From assembly GCF_003443895.1 (NCBI RefSeq), contig NZ_QQOA01000004.1, positions 186,001 through 250,000 on the forward strand: a stretch of DNA of 64,000 nt. Direction: 5' to 3'. The stretch is from Paraburkholderia phosphatilytica (GTDB taxonomy: Bacteria; Pseudomonadota; Gammaproteobacteria; Burkholderiales; Burkholderiaceae). Under the pieces are notes generated by a model. The model was not told the DNA's origin and searched no databases. It was given only the letters and a program-made list of their open reading frames with translations. A program made the position numbers and the translations under genes. How positions within the stretch are numbered: the stretch's first letter is position 1; each line of letters opens with the position of its first letter. Positions 37,791-48,204 of the stretch are shown piece after piece.

Positions 37791-39023
37791 TTGGCCACAC
37801 AGATTCCAGGCGCCGAACTCGCTGGCAAGCACCTCGTGCTCGGCATGACGGGCGGCATCGCCTGCTACAAGATCGCCGAGCTCACGCGCCTCCTCACGAA
37901 AGCCGGCGCGACCGTGCAGGTCGTGATGACCGACGCGGCCACGCAGTTCATCACGCCCGTCACGATGCAGGCGCTGTCCGGCCGGCCCGTCTACACGAGC
38001 CAGTGGGACGCGCGCATCGCGAACAACATGCCGCATATCGATCTGTCGCGCGAAGCGGATGCGATCGTGATCGCGCCGGCGTCGACCGATTTCCTCGCGA
38101 AGCTCGCGCACGGCATGGCCGACGACCTGCTCACCACGCTGTGCATCGCGCGCGACTGCCCGCTGCTCGCCGTACCCGCGATGAACCGGCAGATGTGGCA
38201 GAACCCCGCCACGCAGCGCAACGTCGCGCAATTGCGCGCGGACGGCATCGAGCTGCTCGGCCCTGATTCGGGTCCGCAGGCGTGCGGCGAAGTCGGCGAT
38301 GGCCGGATGATCGAGCCGGAAGCGGCGTATGAAGCGATCGTGTCGTTCTTCACCGCGAAAACGCTCGCGAAGCGGCGCGTGCTGATCACTGCCGGCCCGA
38401 CCTTCGAGGCGCTCGACCCGGTGCGCGGCATCACCAACCGTTCGAGCGGCAAGATGGGCTTCGCGCTCGCGCGCGCGGCGCAGCAGGCCGGCGCGGAAGT
38501 GCATCTGGTGGCGGGGCCGGTCGGGCTCGACACGCCGTGGGGCGTGTATCGCGAAGACGTGCAGAGCGCGCAGCAGATGTACGACGCGGTAATGCACGAA
38601 CTTGCGATCGGCGCCTACGATGTGTTCATCGGCGTGGCCGCGGTGGCGGACTGGCGCGTCGATCACGTGAGCGAACACAAGATCAAGAAGACGGCCGAAC
38701 GGCAGGTGCCGAACTTCACGTTCGTCGAGAACCCCGACATTCTCGCGGCCGTGGCGAAGCTGCCGAACGCGCCGTATTGCGTCGGCTTCGCGGCCGAAAG
38801 CGGCGACCTCGACGTGCACGGCGAAGAAAAGCGCAAGCGCAAGAACGTGCCGCTGCTGATCGGCAACCTGGGCCCGCTGACCTTCGGTCTCGACGACAAC
38901 GAAGTCGTGCTGTTCGAAGAAGCCGGTGCGACGAAGCTGCCGCGCGCCGGCAAGCACACGCTCGCGCGCACGCTGGTCGCTGAAATCGCGAAGCGGCTGC
39001 CGGGCCGGAATCCGCCGGCCTGA
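37791..39023 (+). CDS. coaBC: Phosphopantothenoylcysteine decarboxylase/synthetase
   Basis: This bifunctional flavoprotein of about 410 residues catalyses two steps of CoA synthesis. The N-terminal CoaC half has LVLGMTGGIACYKIAEL, the catalytic His in NMPHIDLSREADAIVIAPAS, VPAMNRQMWQNP and the Cys in PQACGEVGDGRM. The CoaB half starts at RRVLITAGPTFEALDPVRGI and includes FIGVAAVADWRV and KIKK. I chose TTG 37791 because GGAGG ends 5 bp before it; another TTG at 37776 lies upstream of that site. Confidence 0.93.
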   Translation: MATQIPGAELAGKHLVLGMTGGIACYKIAELTRLLTKAGATVQVVMTDAATQFITPVTMQALSGRPVYTSQWDARIANNMPHIDLSREADAIVIAPASTDFLAKLAHGMADDLLTTLCIARDCPLLAVPAMNRQMWQNPATQRNVAQLRADGIELLGPDSGPQACGEVGDGRMIEPEAAYEAIVSFFTAKTLAKRRVLITAGPTFEALDPVRGITNRSSGKMGFALARAAQQAGAEVHLVAGPVGLDTPWGVYREDVQSAQQMYDAVMHELAIGAYDVFIGVAAVADWRVDHVSEHKIKKTAERQVPNFTFVENPDILAAVAKLPNAPYCVGFAAESGDLDVHGEEKRKRKNVPLLIGNLGPLTFGLDDNEVVLFEEAGATKLPRAGKHTLARTLVAEIAKRLPGRNPPA

Positions 39024-39048
39024 GTCCTGAGTTCGCTGGAGCGCGATC

Positions 39049-40050
39049 ATGACGTTACTTTCCGTGCTCGATCAGACGCCCGTCATCGCCGGGCATTCCA
39101 CTGGCGACGCGATCGCCGCGACTGTCGAACTCGCGCAGCTCGCGGACGACCTCGGCTACACGCGTTACTGGTGTGCCGAGCATCATGGGCTCCACGGCGT
39201 GTCGAACCCGTGCCCCGAAGTGATGCTCGCGCGGCTTGGCAGCGTGACGAAACGCATCCGCATCGGCTCGGGCGGCGTGATGCTGCCGTACTACAGCCCG
39301 TTCAAGGTCGCCGAGCAGTTCCTGATGCTCGAAGCGCTGTTTCCGGGGCGCATCGATCTCGGCGTCGGACGCGCGCCGGGTGGCGACATGCGCACCGCGC
39401 AGGCGGTCGCGGCCGGCGGCTACAATCGCGGCGACATCTTCACGCAGCAGGTGATCGATCTCGTCGGGCTGATGGACGGCACGCTGCCGGAGACGCATCT
39501 CGCGCACGGCGTGCTGCTGCAACCGCAGATCGACACGCGGCCGCAGTTGTGGATGCTCGGCTCGAGCGACTTCGGCGGACTGCTCGCGGCGCAGCTCGGC
39601 ATCCGCTTCGCGTTCGCGCATTTCATCAACGCGCACTTCGGCCACGCGGTTGCCGAGGCCTACCGCGAACGCTTCGTGCCCGGCCACGAGGCGCGCCCGT
39701 ATCTGGCCGCGGCGGTTTTCGTGATCTGCGCCGACACCGAGCAGGAAGCCTTCGACCTCGAAAAAGCCGTCGACCTGCGGCGCGTGCAGATGGCCTACGG
39801 CCTCAACCTGCCGATTCCGTCAGTCGAGCAAGGGCTCGCGCAGGAGTACGGCGACCGCGAGCGCCTGATCATCGACCGCGAGAAGCCGCGCAGCATCATC
39901 GGCACACCGGACACCGTCACCGAACGGCTGCACGCGCTGCAAAGCCAGTTCGACGCGGACGAGCTCGTCGTGCTGACCGTTGCAGGCAGCTATCGGGCGC
40001 GGCTGCGCTCGTACGAGCTGCTGGCGTCCGCATTTGAATTGCCTCGCTGA
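39049..40050 (+). CDS. LLM-class flavin-dependent oxidoreductase
   Basis: This 333-residue luciferase-like monooxygenase family protein shows [40 protein letters not shown] and [14 protein letters not shown], the group signatures for the FMNH2 barrel. It resembles the YhbW type, for which no substrate is known. It starts 25 bp after coaBC with TGGAG upstream and is followed by dut after 43 bp; probably one transcript. Confidence 0.9.
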   Translation: MTLLSVLDQTPVIAGHSTGDAIAATVELAQLADDLGYTRYWCAEHHGLHGVSNPCPEVMLARLGSVTKRIRIGSGGVMLPYYSPFKVAEQFLMLEALFPGRIDLGVGRAPGGDMRTAQAVAAGGYNRGDIFTQQVIDLVGLMDGTLPETHLAHGVLLQPQIDTRPQLWMLGSSDFGGLLAAQLGIRFAFAHFINAHFGHAVAEAYRERFVPGHEARPYLAAAVFVICADTEQEAFDLEKAVDLRRVQMAYGLNLPIPSVEQGLAQEYGDRERLIIDREKPRSIIGTPDTVTERLHALQSQFDADELVVLTVAGSYRARLRSYELLASAFELPR

Positions 40051-40093
40051 ACCGGGCGCCACTTTCCTTTTCAATCCTTCACAGCGATACCGC

Positions 40094-40540
40094 ATGAAAC
40101 TCGACCTGAAGATCCTGAACCCGCGCATGCGCGAACACCTGCCCCACTACGCGACCACCGGCAGCGCCGGGCTCGACCTGCGCGCGTGCCTCGACGCGCC
40201 GCTGACGCTCGAACCTGGACAGACGGCGCTGGTGCCGACCGGTCTCGCGATTCACGTCGGCGACCCCGGCTATGCAGCGCTGATCCTGCCGCGCTCGGGC
40301 CTCGGCCACAAGCATGGGATCGTGCTCGGCAACCTCGTCGGGCTGATCGATTCGGATTATCAAGGTGAGCTGATGATCTCGACGTGGAACCGCGGCACCA
40401 CCACGTTCGTGCTGAACCCGATGGAACGCCTCGCACAGCTGGTGATCGTGCCGGTCGTGCAGGCGCAGTTCAATATCGTCGATGAATTTCCCGCCAGCGA
40501 GCGCGGGGAAGGCGGGTTCGGCAGCACCGGGAAGCATTGA
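40094..40540 (+). CDS. dut: dUTP diphosphatase
   Basis: This 148-residue trimeric enzyme hydrolyses dUTP to dUMP. The five dUTPase motifs are readable: [49 protein letters not shown] and [15 protein letters not shown]. Length is normal. It is the last gene of the coaBC-LLM-dut run, before a shared terminator. Confidence 0.97.
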   Translation: MKLDLKILNPRMREHLPHYATTGSAGLDLRACLDAPLTLEPGQTALVPTGLAIHVGDPGYAALILPRSGLGHKHGIVLGNLVGLIDSDYQGELMISTWNRGTTTFVLNPMERLAQLVIVPVVQAQFNIVDEFPASERGEGGFGSTGKH

Positions 40541-40561
40541 GGTCGGCTTTGCAACGCCGAT

Positions 40562-40599
40562 AAAAAACGGCGTGGTTCCTTTCGGAACCACGCCGTTTT
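40562..40599. terminator. Bidirectional terminator between dut and clpA
   Basis: AAAAACGGCGTGGTTCC pairs with GGAACCACGCCGTTTTG around TTTC; A and T runs on both sides serve both directions. Confidence 0.9.
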
Positions 40600-40620
40600 G
40601 CGTTGAAGCTTCGTCGAGAC

Positions 40621-42912
40621 TTACTCGACTTCCACCGCTTCCGGATTGCGCGGCGCCGGCGTTTCGTCGAACGTGAGCTGCACCTTGTCGTCGGCATCGA
40701 CGTCGACCGTCACGCGGCCGCCGTTCATCAGCTTGCCGAAGAGCAGCTCGTCGGCCAGCGCACGACGGATCGTGTCCTGGATCAGACGCTGCATCGGGCG
40801 CGCACCCATCAGCGGATCGAAACCGTGCTTCGCGAGATGCTTGCGCAGCGCGTCGGTGAAGAGCGCGTCGACCTTCTTCTCGTGCAGCTGGTCCTCGAGC
40901 TGCATCAGGAACTTGTCGACCACGCGCATGATGATTTCTTCATCGAGCGAGCGGAAGCTGATGGTCGCGTCCAGACGATTGCGGAACTCCGGCGTGAACA
41001 TGCGCTTGATGTCGGCCATTTCGTCGCCGGTTTCGCGGCGCGTGGTGAAGCCGATCGTCGACTTGTTCATCGCTTCCGCGCCCGCGTTCGTCGTCATGAT
41101 GATGATGACGTTGCGGAAGTCGGCCTTGCGTCCGTTGTTGTCCGTCAGCGTGCCGTGGTCCATCACCTGCAGCAGCACGTTGTAGATGTCCGGATGCGCC
41201 TTCTCGATTTCGTCGAGCAGCAGCACGCAGTGCGGCTTCTTCGTAACGGCTTCGGTGAGCAGACCGCCCTGGTCAAACCCGACGTATCCCGGCGGCGCGC
41301 CGATCAGACGGCTCACCGCGTGACGCTCCATGTACTCCGACATGTCGAAGCGGATCAGCTCGATGCCGAGCGTGAACGCCAGCTGGCGCGCCACTTCGGT
41401 CTTGCCGACACCCGTCGGGCCGGAGAACAGGAACGCGCCGATCGGCTTGTCGGTCTTGCCGAGACCCGCGCGCGCCATCTTGATGGACGCGGACAGCGCA
41501 TCGATGGCCGGATCCTGGCCGAACACGACGGCCTTCAGGTCGCGGTCCAGCGTCTGCAGCTTGCTGCGGTCGTCCTGCGACACGCTTTGCGGCGGCACGC
41601 GCGCGATCTTCGAGATGATTTCCTCGATCTCGGTCTTGCCGATGGTGCGCTTCTGCTTCGACTTCGGCAGGATGCGCTGCGCCGCGCCCGCTTCGTCGAT
41701 CACGTCGATCGCCTTGTCCGGCAGATGGCGATCGGTAATGAAGCGCGCCGACAGCTCAGCCGCCGCCGACAGCGCACCCGACGAGTACTTCACGCCGTGG
41801 TGTTCCTCGAAGCGCGACTTCAGGCCGCGCAGGATCGCAACCGTCTGCTCGACCGTCGGCTCCGTCACGTCGACCTTCTGGAAGCGCCGCGACAGCGCCG
41901 CATCCTTTTCGAAGATGCCGCGGTATTCGGTGAACGTGGTCGCGCCGATGCACTTGAGCGTGCCCGACGACAGCGCCGGCTTCAACAGGTTCGACGCGTC
42001 CAGCGTACCGCCCGACGCGGCGCCCGCGCCGATCAGCGTATGGATTTCGTCTATGAACAGAATGGCGTGCGGACGCTCTTTCAGTTCCTTCAGCACCGTC
42101 TTCAGGCGCTGCTCGAAATCGCCGCGGTACTTGGTACCGGCGAGGAGCGCGCCCATGTCGAGCGAATACACCTGCGCGTCGGCCAGAATATCCGGCACTT
42201 CGCCGCGCGTGATCCGATACGCGAGACCTTCGGCGATCGCGGTCTTGCCGACCCCGGCCTCGCCGACCAGCAGCGGATTGTTCTTGCGACGGCGGCACAG
42301 CACCTGCACCACGCGCTCGACCTCGGACTCGCGCCCGATCAGCGGATCGATGCGGCCGTCCTTCGCCATCTGGTTCAGATTCTGGGTGAACTGCGCGAGC
42401 GGGGTTTCCTTCTGCGCGGCGGCTTCGTCGGATTCCGCGTTCGCGTCGCTCGCTTTCGTCGCGTCGGAACTGTTCGTCTTCGCGATGCCGTGCGAGATGA
42501 AGTTGACCACGTCGAGACGGGTGACGCCCTGCTGCTGCAGGTAGTACACCGCGTGCGAGTCCTTCTCGCCGAAGATCGCGACGAGCACGTTCGCGCCCGT
42601 GACTTCCTTCTTGCCGTTCGAGGTGGACTGAACGTGCATGATCGCGCGCTGGATCACGCGCTGGAAGCCCAGCGTGGGCTGCGTATCCACGTCGTCCGTG
42701 CCTGGCACGGTCGGCGTGTTGTCATGAATGAAGTTGCGCAGGTTCTGCCGCAGATCTTCGATGTTCGCGGCGCACGCACGCAACACCTCCGCGGCGGTGG
42801 GGTTGTCCAGCAGCGCCAACAACAGATGTTCGACCGTAATGAACTCATGCCGCGCCTGGCGTGCTTCCATGAACGCCATGTGCAGACTGACTTCCAGTTC
42901 CTGGGCAATCAT
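40621..42912 (-). CDS. clpA: ATP-dependent Clp protease ATP-binding subunit ClpA
   Basis: This 763-residue AAA+ unfoldase feeds ClpP. I chose ATG 42912 ([14 protein letters not shown]), not the upstream in-frame start at 42930. The N-domain spans about residues 1-145, D1 has Walker A in GEAGVGKTA, and D2 has it in [16 protein letters not shown]. The segment [18 protein letters not shown] and [21 protein letters not shown] are typical of ClpA, not ClpB, and no middle coiled coil is present. The clpS stop overlaps its ATG by 4 bp. Confidence 0.97.
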   Translation of the reverse strand: MIAQELEVSLHMAFMEARQARHEFITVEHLLLALLDNPTAAEVLRACAANIEDLRQNLRNFIHDNTPTVPGTDDVDTQPTLGFQRVIQRAIMHVQSTSNGKKEVTGANVLVAIFGEKDSHAVYYLQQQGVTRLDVVNFISHGIAKTNSSDATKASDANAESDEAAAQKETPLAQFTQNLNQMAKDGRIDPLIGRESEVERVVQVLCRRRKNNPLLVGEAGVGKTAIAEGLAYRITRGEVPDILADAQVYSLDMGALLAGTKYRGDFEQRLKTVLKELKERPHAILFIDEIHTLIGAGAASGGTLDASNLLKPALSSGTLKCIGATTFTEYRGIFEKDAALSRRFQKVDVTEPTVEQTVAILRGLKSRFEEHHGVKYSSGALSAAAELSARFITDRHLPDKAIDVIDEAGAAQRILPKSKQKRTIGKTEIEEIISKIARVPPQSVSQDDRSKLQTLDRDLKAVVFGQDPAIDALSASIKMARAGLGKTDKPIGAFLFSGPTGVGKTEVARQLAFTLGIELIRFDMSEYMERHAVSRLIGAPPGYVGFDQGGLLTEAVTKKPHCVLLLDEIEKAHPDIYNVLLQVMDHGTLTDNNGRKADFRNVIIIMTTNAGAEAMNKSTIGFTTRRETGDEMADIKRMFTPEFRNRLDATISFRSLDEEIIMRVVDKFLMQLEDQLHEKKVDALFTDALRKHLAKHGFDPLMGARPMQRLIQDTIRRALADELLFGKLMNGGRVTVDVDADDKVQLTFDETPAPRNPEAVEVE

Positions 42913-43223
42913 GCTTCCTCCATCACGCACTGCAGCGGATGCCCGGCCTGCCTTGCGTGGGTAACTACCTGCTCAACTTTGGTCGCCGCGATGTCCCGCG
43001 TATAGACCCCACAAACTCCCCGTCCCTCTCGATGCACCTTCAACATGATCTGCGTTGCCGTCTCGCGATCCTTGCTGAAGTATTCCTGCACGATCATCAC
43101 GACGAATTCCATCGGCGTGAAGTCGTCATTCAACAGCACCACCTTGTACATGGACGGCGGCTTCAGCTTCTGTTCCTGCCGCTCCAGTACGGTGCCGTCC
43201 TGCTTGTCCGGGATAATCGCCAT
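42909..43223 (-). CDS. clpS: ATP-dependent Clp protease adaptor ClpS
   Basis: This 104-residue N-degron adaptor delivers substrates to Clp[22 protein letters not shown] and [18 protein letters not shown] carry the conserved Asn-Asp pair and the hydrophobic pocket residues. The first 25 residues ([20 protein letters not shown]) are a flexible tail. It is coupled to clpA. Confidence 0.97.
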   Translation of the reverse strand: MAIIPDKQDGTVLERQEQKLKPPSMYKVVLLNDDFTPMEFVVMIVQEYFSKDRETATQIMLKVHREGRGVCGVYTRDIAATKVEQVVTHARQAGHPLQCVMEEA

Positions 43224-43765
43224 ACACCCATTCTAAACAACTCGGACAGGCCCGCAATCCTGTCAAAACCCAACCGGCCCGCCGGTGGTTCGTTCCGCTT
43301 TCGCCCTGCGAAAACCTTCAGAGCCAGCAAAATTGGCGAGGCCGATTGCGAGGGGCGGCACGCCCGGATATCCCGCACCGCCGCGCGATGCGAATACCCG
43401 GAAACGAGTATCGCACAACCTGTGCCGACGGGCTGCGCGCCAGACCGCATTCGCAGTGTCATCAGCGCGCCTTGCTGATGTGAGTCGATTATGCGACTTT
43501 TCAAGACGGCCCGCTTGCGCCACCGCACACAAGGAAAGCCGGAGAAACCCTGGAAATCGAGTCATTTACAACGTCGAACCATGCATCTCAAAATCTTCTT
43601 GACACTCGAATAAAGAGCCTCAACAATCAAGCTGGCACTTTTTTCAGCCAGCGCATATTTCGAAAAAATGCCGATGGTGAGCTAGTGAGGAGGGGGCGAT
43701 AGCGGTCGGGTCGTCAGGCTTTTCGAGCGTGCTCGTGGTAGACATGAGTTACAGGGGATGTTGGT
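43224..43765. promoter_or_regulatory. Divergent upstream region of clpS and the cold-shock gene, with a long cold-shock leader
   Basis: No gene is supported in these 540 bp. TTGACA (43599-43604) and AACAAT (43622-43627), 17 bp apart, are a good promoter for the cold-shock gene; a start near 43634 leaves a 5' leader of about 130 nt, the hallmark of temperature-responsive csp mRNAs. Nothing clear marks the clpS promoter. Confidence 0.55.
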
Positions 43766-43972
43766 ATGGCAACTGGTACGGTCAAATGGTTCAATGACGC
43801 GAAAGGTTTCGGATTCATTACGCCCGACGAAGGCGGTGAGGATCTGTTTGCGCACTTTTCCGCGATCCAGATGAACGGCTTCAAGACTCTGAAGGAAGGC
43901 CAGAAGGTCTCTTTTGAAGTCGTGCAAGGTCCGAAGGGCAAGCAGGCATCGAACATCCAGGCAGCTGCCTGA
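43766..43972 (+). CDS. Cold-shock domain protein (CspA family)
   Basis: This 68-residue single-strand nucleic-acid binding protein reads [20 protein letters not shown], carrying RNP-1 (KGFGFI), and then [10 protein letters not shown] (RNP-2). Length is normal. The AGGGG lies 10 bp before the ATG. It has its own long leader and its own terminator. Confidence 0.97.
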   Translation: MATGTVKWFNDAKGFGFITPDEGGEDLFAHFSAIQMNGFKTLKEGQKVSFEVVQGPKGKQASNIQAAA

Positions 43973-43995
43973 TCCGTTCGAATCCGAACCTTGAG

Positions 43996-44020
43996 AACCC
44001 GGCTTCGCGCCGGGTTTTTT
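43996..44020 (+). terminator. Terminator after the cold-shock gene
   Basis: AACCCGGC, loop TTCG, GCCGGGTTTTTT. Confidence 0.88.
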
Positions 44021-44068
44021 CATTTCAGGCGCCCGTGGCATCAAAACGCCACGGGCCGCCGCCTGCCG

Positions 44069-45781
44069 TCAGACCACCTTCAGCGTGCCCATCATGCCGA
44101 GGTCCTCGTGTTCGAGGATGTGGCAGTGGAACATCCGCTCGCCCGCCGTCTGCTGCTGCACCGATATCCGCACGATCTCGCCGGGCTCCACGTTGACGGT
44201 GTCGCGCCACGCGCGGAACGGCTCGGGCGTCACGACGCCGCCCTTCACCCGCTCGACGACCTGGAACTGCGTGCCGTGCAGATGGAACGGATGGTCCATG
44301 TCGGACTGGTTGTCGATCGACCAGCGTTCGACGTCGCCGCGCCGGCTCGTCAGCGTGATGCGCGCCGGGTCGAACGATGCGCCGTTTACCAGGAAACGCA
44401 TGCCCGCCGGCAGATCGTGCATCCCGGCCGGCATGCCGTGCATGCCCGCACCCGGCTGGTGCATCGTGGCCATGTCCATCTGTTCGGAGAACACCACCGT
44501 CTTGCTGGCGACCGGCGCGGCCGGCGCGGCGATCTCGCGCAGCCTCGCCGGTAGCACACGCGGCGCGGCGCCCGCTGCCGCCGGCGCGAACTCGACGTCG
44601 GCGAGCGGCATGGCGGGAGACGGCGGCAGGCTCGCGTCGCCGTGTGACATCGTCATCGACATCTTGCGGCGATCGTAGAGCGCGGCGGTCAGCACGGCGG
44701 GGGTGGCGGACGCGCCGTCCGAAGCGCCACCGCCTTTGGCCCGCACGATCAGCTCGGCCCGCTCGCCAGGCGCGAGCAACAGACGCGTCAGCCCTTCGCG
44801 CGGCGCCGCGAGCAGGCCGCCGTCGGTGCCGACCTGCGCGAACGGATGATCGTCGCCGAGCGTCAGCAGCAGGTAGCGCGCATTGCACGCGTTCCAGACG
44901 CGCCAGCGCTCGTCGCCGGCCATCGCGATGCGCGGCCGGCGCGCGCCGTTGACCAGCACGAACTGCCCTTCCCGGCCGTTCATCCAGTCCATCATGTAGT
45001 TCGGAGCGATCGCGCCGTCGGCGGCGAGCTTCAGGTCAGTGAAGAACAGATGTCGCTCCGGCCAGCCGGCAAGCGGATCGTCCGGCGCTCGCACGATGAT
45101 CGGCCCCGCCAGCCCGCGAAACACCTGTTCCGCCGACAACTGGTGCGGATGCGGGTGATACCAGTACGTGCCGGCGCTGCCGGGCGGCAACGTGAAGCGG
45201 TAGACGCGGCTCCCGCCCGGCGCGACCGCGTCGGCCGGGTTGCCGTCCTGATCGGGTGGCACCGGCAGGCCGTGCCAATGGATCGTCGATGGCTGCGCGA
45301 GACGGTTCACGAAGCGGATCTCGACCGTGTCGCCCTCGCGAACCTCGATCATTGGGCCGACGACCGGGCCCGCCTCTGCGCCGCCGGCACCACCGTCGCC
45401 GCCGTCGTACTGCCAGAACGTCGTGGGATGGCCAGGCAGCAGCGTGCGCGAGACAGGCTGCGCGACGAGCGTCGCGCGAAACACGCCGGGTTCGCGGCTT
45501 TCGTTCGGGAGCGTGCGCAGCATGGCCAGCGGCGCGCCCGCCGGCAGCGCGTCGGCGCTCGCGAGCGGCGCGGAGCCGGTCATCGCGTGGGCCCCGCCAG
45601 TCTGGTGAGCGCTCCCGGCGCCGTGGTGCATCGATGGCATCGACGCCATGCCGGGCATCGAGCCCATGTCGTCCATGCCCTGCATTCCAGCGTGCGACGA
45701 CGTCTGTCCGAAGCTGCCGCGCGCGAAAACCGCCGACATCGCGGCGCCCAGCGTGCGCAGCATGAATTCCCTGCGAATCAT
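44069..45781 (-). CDS. Tat-exported multicopper oxidase (CueO/CopA-like)
   Basis: This 570-residue protein begins MIRREFMLRTLGAAMSAVFA, a twin-arginine (RREFML) export signal. Copper ligands appear in STIHWHGLPVP, TYWYHPHPHQLS, and near the end in DHPFHLHGTQFQVV and MFHCHILEHEDLGMMGTL, which hold the type 1 and trinuclear copper centres. Two Met-rich stretches (MQGMDDMGSMPGMASMPSMH early, and MDMATMHQPGAGMHGMPAGM before the last domain) are typical of cuprous oxidases such as CueO. It oxidises Cu(I) in the periplasm; the phenol substrate range is unknown. A small Cys/His-rich secreted protein is encoded 208 bp upstream. Confidence 0.92.
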   Translation of the reverse strand: MIRREFMLRTLGAAMSAVFARGSFGQTSSHAGMQGMDDMGSMPGMASMPSMHHGAGSAHQTGGAHAMTGSAPLASADALPAGAPLAMLRTLPNESREPGVFRATLVAQPVSRTLLPGHPTTFWQYDGGDGGAGGAEAGPVVGPMIEVREGDTVEIRFVNRLAQPSTIHWHGLPVPPDQDGNPADAVAPGGSRVYRFTLPPGSAGTYWYHPHPHQLSAEQVFRGLAGPIIVRAPDDPLAGWPERHLFFTDLKLAADGAIAPNYMMDWMNGREGQFVLVNGARRPRIAMAGDERWRVWNACNARYLLLTLGDDHPFAQVGTDGGLLAAPREGLTRLLLAPGERAELIVRAKGGGASDGASATPAVLTAALYDRRKMSMTMSHGDASLPPSPAMPLADVEFAPAAAGAAPRVLPARLREIAAPAAPVASKTVVFSEQMDMATMHQPGAGMHGMPAGMHDLPAGMRFLVNGASFDPARITLTSRRGDVERWSIDNQSDMDHPFHLHGTQFQVVERVKGGVVTPEPFRAWRDTVNVEPGEIVRISVQQQTAGERMFHCHILEHEDLGMMGTLKVV

Positions 45782-45989
45782 GAATGTGTCCTCCTGCGTG
45801 ACGGCCTGCTTGCAGCCGTGTGCCTGCGGCGGCGTTCGCATCTGCGTCACGGGTCTGGCATTGAACTGATGGGTAGCACGTCGCACCGTCGCCTTGCGCG
45901 AACAAGACAAAACGCGGGCAGCCAGGCAACGATGCGAAGATGTAAAGGCGTCAAGCGCCAGTAAAGCGCGTCACGCAGGAACGTGCAGT

Positions 45990-46394
45990 TCAGACGATCG
46001 GAGGCCGCAGGCGCGGCGGAAGGATCACGCCGTCGCGCGGCGCGTCGGGCCAGGGTCGGGGCAGCACAGCACCGGTCAGATCAGGCGCGAACGCGAAACT
46101 TGCCGGCAACGCGCAGCAATGAATGCCGCACAACGTCGCGCAGCAGTCATCGCACGGGCCGTGCGTGCAATGACAGCGCATGCCGCGGCGCATCGGGTCC
46201 GCTGCCGGCTCGCAATGCGCTGTGCCGGCCACTACCATCGCACCCGATCGATCATCCGCGCGGTGCTCGCCCGTGCTCGCAGCCAGCACCACCTGCACCA
46301 CCGCCACATCGCCATGATGTTCATGCGCGCTCACTCCCTGCAGCGGCAGGCAGACGAAACACAACAGCAGCAGGAGTCGCTGGAAGAGGTTCAT
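45990..46394 (-). CDS. Small secreted Cys/His-rich metal-associated protein
   Basis: About 134 residues starting at MNLFQRLLLLLCFVCLPLQG, a Sec signal peptide with a likely cut after VSA, followed directly by HEHHGD. The middle has a cluster of cysteines and histidines (CHCTHGPCDDCCATLCGIHCC). It ends with PRDGVILPPRLRPPIV, like DUF2946/CzcI-type proteins encoded in metal efflux clusters. I cannot name the family firmly. It lies upstream of the multicopper oxidase on the same strand; periplasmic copper binding or sensing is inferred. An ATG at 46421 gives nine more residues. Confidence 0.65.
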   Translation of the reverse strand: MNLFQRLLLLLCFVCLPLQGVSAHEHHGDVAVVQVVLAASTGEHRADDRSGAMVVAGTAHCEPAADPMRRGMRCHCTHGPCDDCCATLCGIHCCALPASFAFAPDLTGAVLPRPWPDAPRDGVILPPRLRPPIV

Positions 46395-46596
46395 CGTGAG
46401 GTGAAGCAACGCGATGCGCATCGATTGCGGGAGCGGAAGGAAACGGCATCATAGCTTAGGCACATCAACAGCGATTCGAGCGCGCGCAACCGCGTGGCCC
46501 CACCCACGAGCCCGATGGTGGACCTACGCAGCGCGTCGCGATCTTTCTATCGTTGACGCTTTCACCACCACAACACGCCGCCCACCGCACGCCACG

Positions 46597-47274
46597 ATGA
46601 CCACCACCACGCCCGACGAAACCGCTCCGCCCTCCCTTCGCACCCGCATTCGCCGCATCGCGCAGCGCGGCCACTACGACCGCGCGACGCTGCACGCGAT
46701 CGTCGACGACGCGTTCATCTGTCACGTCGCGTTCGCCGACGCGCACGGCGTGCACTGCATCCCCACCGCCTGCTGGCGCGAGGGCGACTATCTATACATT
46801 CACGGTTCGAACGGCAGCCGGATGCTGAAGCTCGCCGCGAGCGGCGCACAGGTCTGCGTGATGATCACACATCTCGACGGTCTCGTGCTCGCGCGCTCCG
46901 CGTTCCATCACTCGATGAACTACCGGTCCGCGGTGATCTACGGCAGCTTCGAAGTCGTGCCCGACGACCACAAGGCCGCCGCGCTCGATGCGTTCATGGA
47001 AGGCTTCGCGCCGGGCCGCTCGCGGCAGGTGCGGCGCGGCAACGCGAGCGAACTCGCGGCCACGACGATGCTGCGCATCGCGCTCGCCGAAGCGGCGTCG
47101 AAGATCCGCACCGGCGGTCCCGCCGACGACGAGGACGATCTCGCGCTGCCCGTCTGGGCTGGCGTCCTGCCGATGGCGCTCGCGCCGCTGCCGCCGCAAG
47201 CCGACACGCCGGCGATCGAGCCACCCGACTACGTGCAGCAGTGGCGCGAGGGGGACGTCGCCGATCCGGTGTAG
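46597..47274 (+). CDS. PNPOx-like flavin/split-barrel protein
   Basis: This 225-residue protein of the pyridoxamine 5'-phosphate oxidase-like family shows CHVAFADAHGVHCIPTACWR, YLYIHGSNGSRMLKL and CVMITHLDGLVLARSAFHHS, then NYRSAVIYGSFEVV. These are the marks of the subgroup often annotated as flavin-nucleotide-binding protein (PF12900). The function is unknown. The weak AT content upstream and the start MTTTTPDE suggest a lone gene. Confidence 0.85.
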   Translation: MTTTTPDETAPPSLRTRIRRIAQRGHYDRATLHAIVDDAFICHVAFADAHGVHCIPTACWREGDYLYIHGSNGSRMLKLAASGAQVCVMITHLDGLVLARSAFHHSMNYRSAVIYGSFEVVPDDHKAAALDAFMEGFAPGRSRQVRRGNASELAATTMLRIALAEAASKIRTGGPADDEDDLALPVWAGVLPMALAPLPPQADTPAIEPPDYVQQWREGDVADPV

Positions 47275-47433
47275 ATGTCGCAAGGCGAGCGCAAACAACC
47301 CGCGCCGCCGAGCGCGATTCCTGCGCGCCGCTATCCCGTGCTTCGTGTCGCGGCGCGCGCGGGCGGCGTGGATCGGGTCTGATAGCCACACTGCCCATTG
47401 GCTCTCCGATCCGCCCGTCCGGTCCCTCGCCCG

Positions 47434-48150
47434 ATGAACGCTCCTCGCGAACGCGCCCGCCGTCGCCGACTTCCCGCTATGCCAGACGCGCTGGCCGCGC
47501 TGGCCGGAATCGGCGTGCTGCTCGCGCTCTCCGGCTGCGCGACGCCGCCGCCTCCGCCCACCGCGAACGAATCGCTGCCCGCCACGCTCCAGTCGCGCCC
47601 CGACGAAGTGCTGCAGGAAGTCGTGACCACGTCCCATGGCGACGAAAACTACATCTGCCGGCGCACGCCGCCATCGCTCGCGAACCTCACGACGCCGCCC
47701 ACGCGAGGCGTCGCCGCCGACGGCACGCAGCTGCTGTGGGCCGAGGTCGGCTCGGAATCGATGCTGGTCGATGCGAACGGCGAAAGCATCGGCACCGTGG
47801 TCCCCGCGCAGCACTTCCTCGCGTACGACGGCAGCTACGTGATCGGCACGCCGTTCGCCGAAACCCAGGTCAAGCCGGGCACGCTCACGTGGGCGCGCTA
47901 CGCGGCGAAATTCGACGCGGCGCCGCGTCCTGGCGAGGGACGCTTCGCGAACGTCAGCTCGATCCAGCGCATCGACACGACCGGCGGCCTGCCACTGCAG
48001 CCCGAATGCACGCAGGAGGGCGAGCACCTGTACGTGCCGTACACGGCGACCTACATGATCTACCGCACGAAAGGCGAGGCGCCGGTGGCGTCGCTGCCTT
48101 CGACTTCGGCACAGAACACCGCGCAGGTCGTCGCGCTACCCACGCACTAA
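47434..48150 (+). CDS. DUF3455 lipoprotein, first copy
   Basis: The protein (238 residues from ATG 47434) has an N-terminal stretch MPDALAALAGIGVLLALSGC ending in a lipobox (LSGC), so it is likely an outer-membrane lipoprotein. The rest matches DUF3455: YICRR..., LLWAEVGSESMLVD, FANVSSIQRIDTTGGLPL, then YVPYTATYMIY. No function is established for the family. A paralogue lies at 56849-57520, with SSIQRID(T/V)GGLP and VPY(T/S)ATY(M/L)(I/L)Y in common. The start could also be the internal MPDALAA. Confidence 0.8.
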   Translation: MNAPRERARRRRLPAMPDALAALAGIGVLLALSGCATPPPPPTANESLPATLQSRPDEVLQEVVTTSHGDENYICRRTPPSLANLTTPPTRGVAADGTQLLWAEVGSESMLVDANGESIGTVVPAQHFLAYDGSYVIGTPFAETQVKPGTLTWARYAAKFDAAPRPGEGRFANVSSIQRIDTTGGLPLQPECTQEGEHLYVPYTATYMIYRTKGEAPVASLPSTSAQNTAQVVALPTH

Positions 48151-48204
48151 ACCTGAACCGCGCCGCGCGACCGCCCTTCCCGCCGCTTGCCCAAGGAGTC
48201 GACA

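Noticed and set aside
40603..43005. An 800-codon plus-strand frame opposite clpA
   Set aside because: It is the antisense image of clpA with His/Arg/Leu-rich text and no ribosome binding site; clpA itself has both Walker sites.
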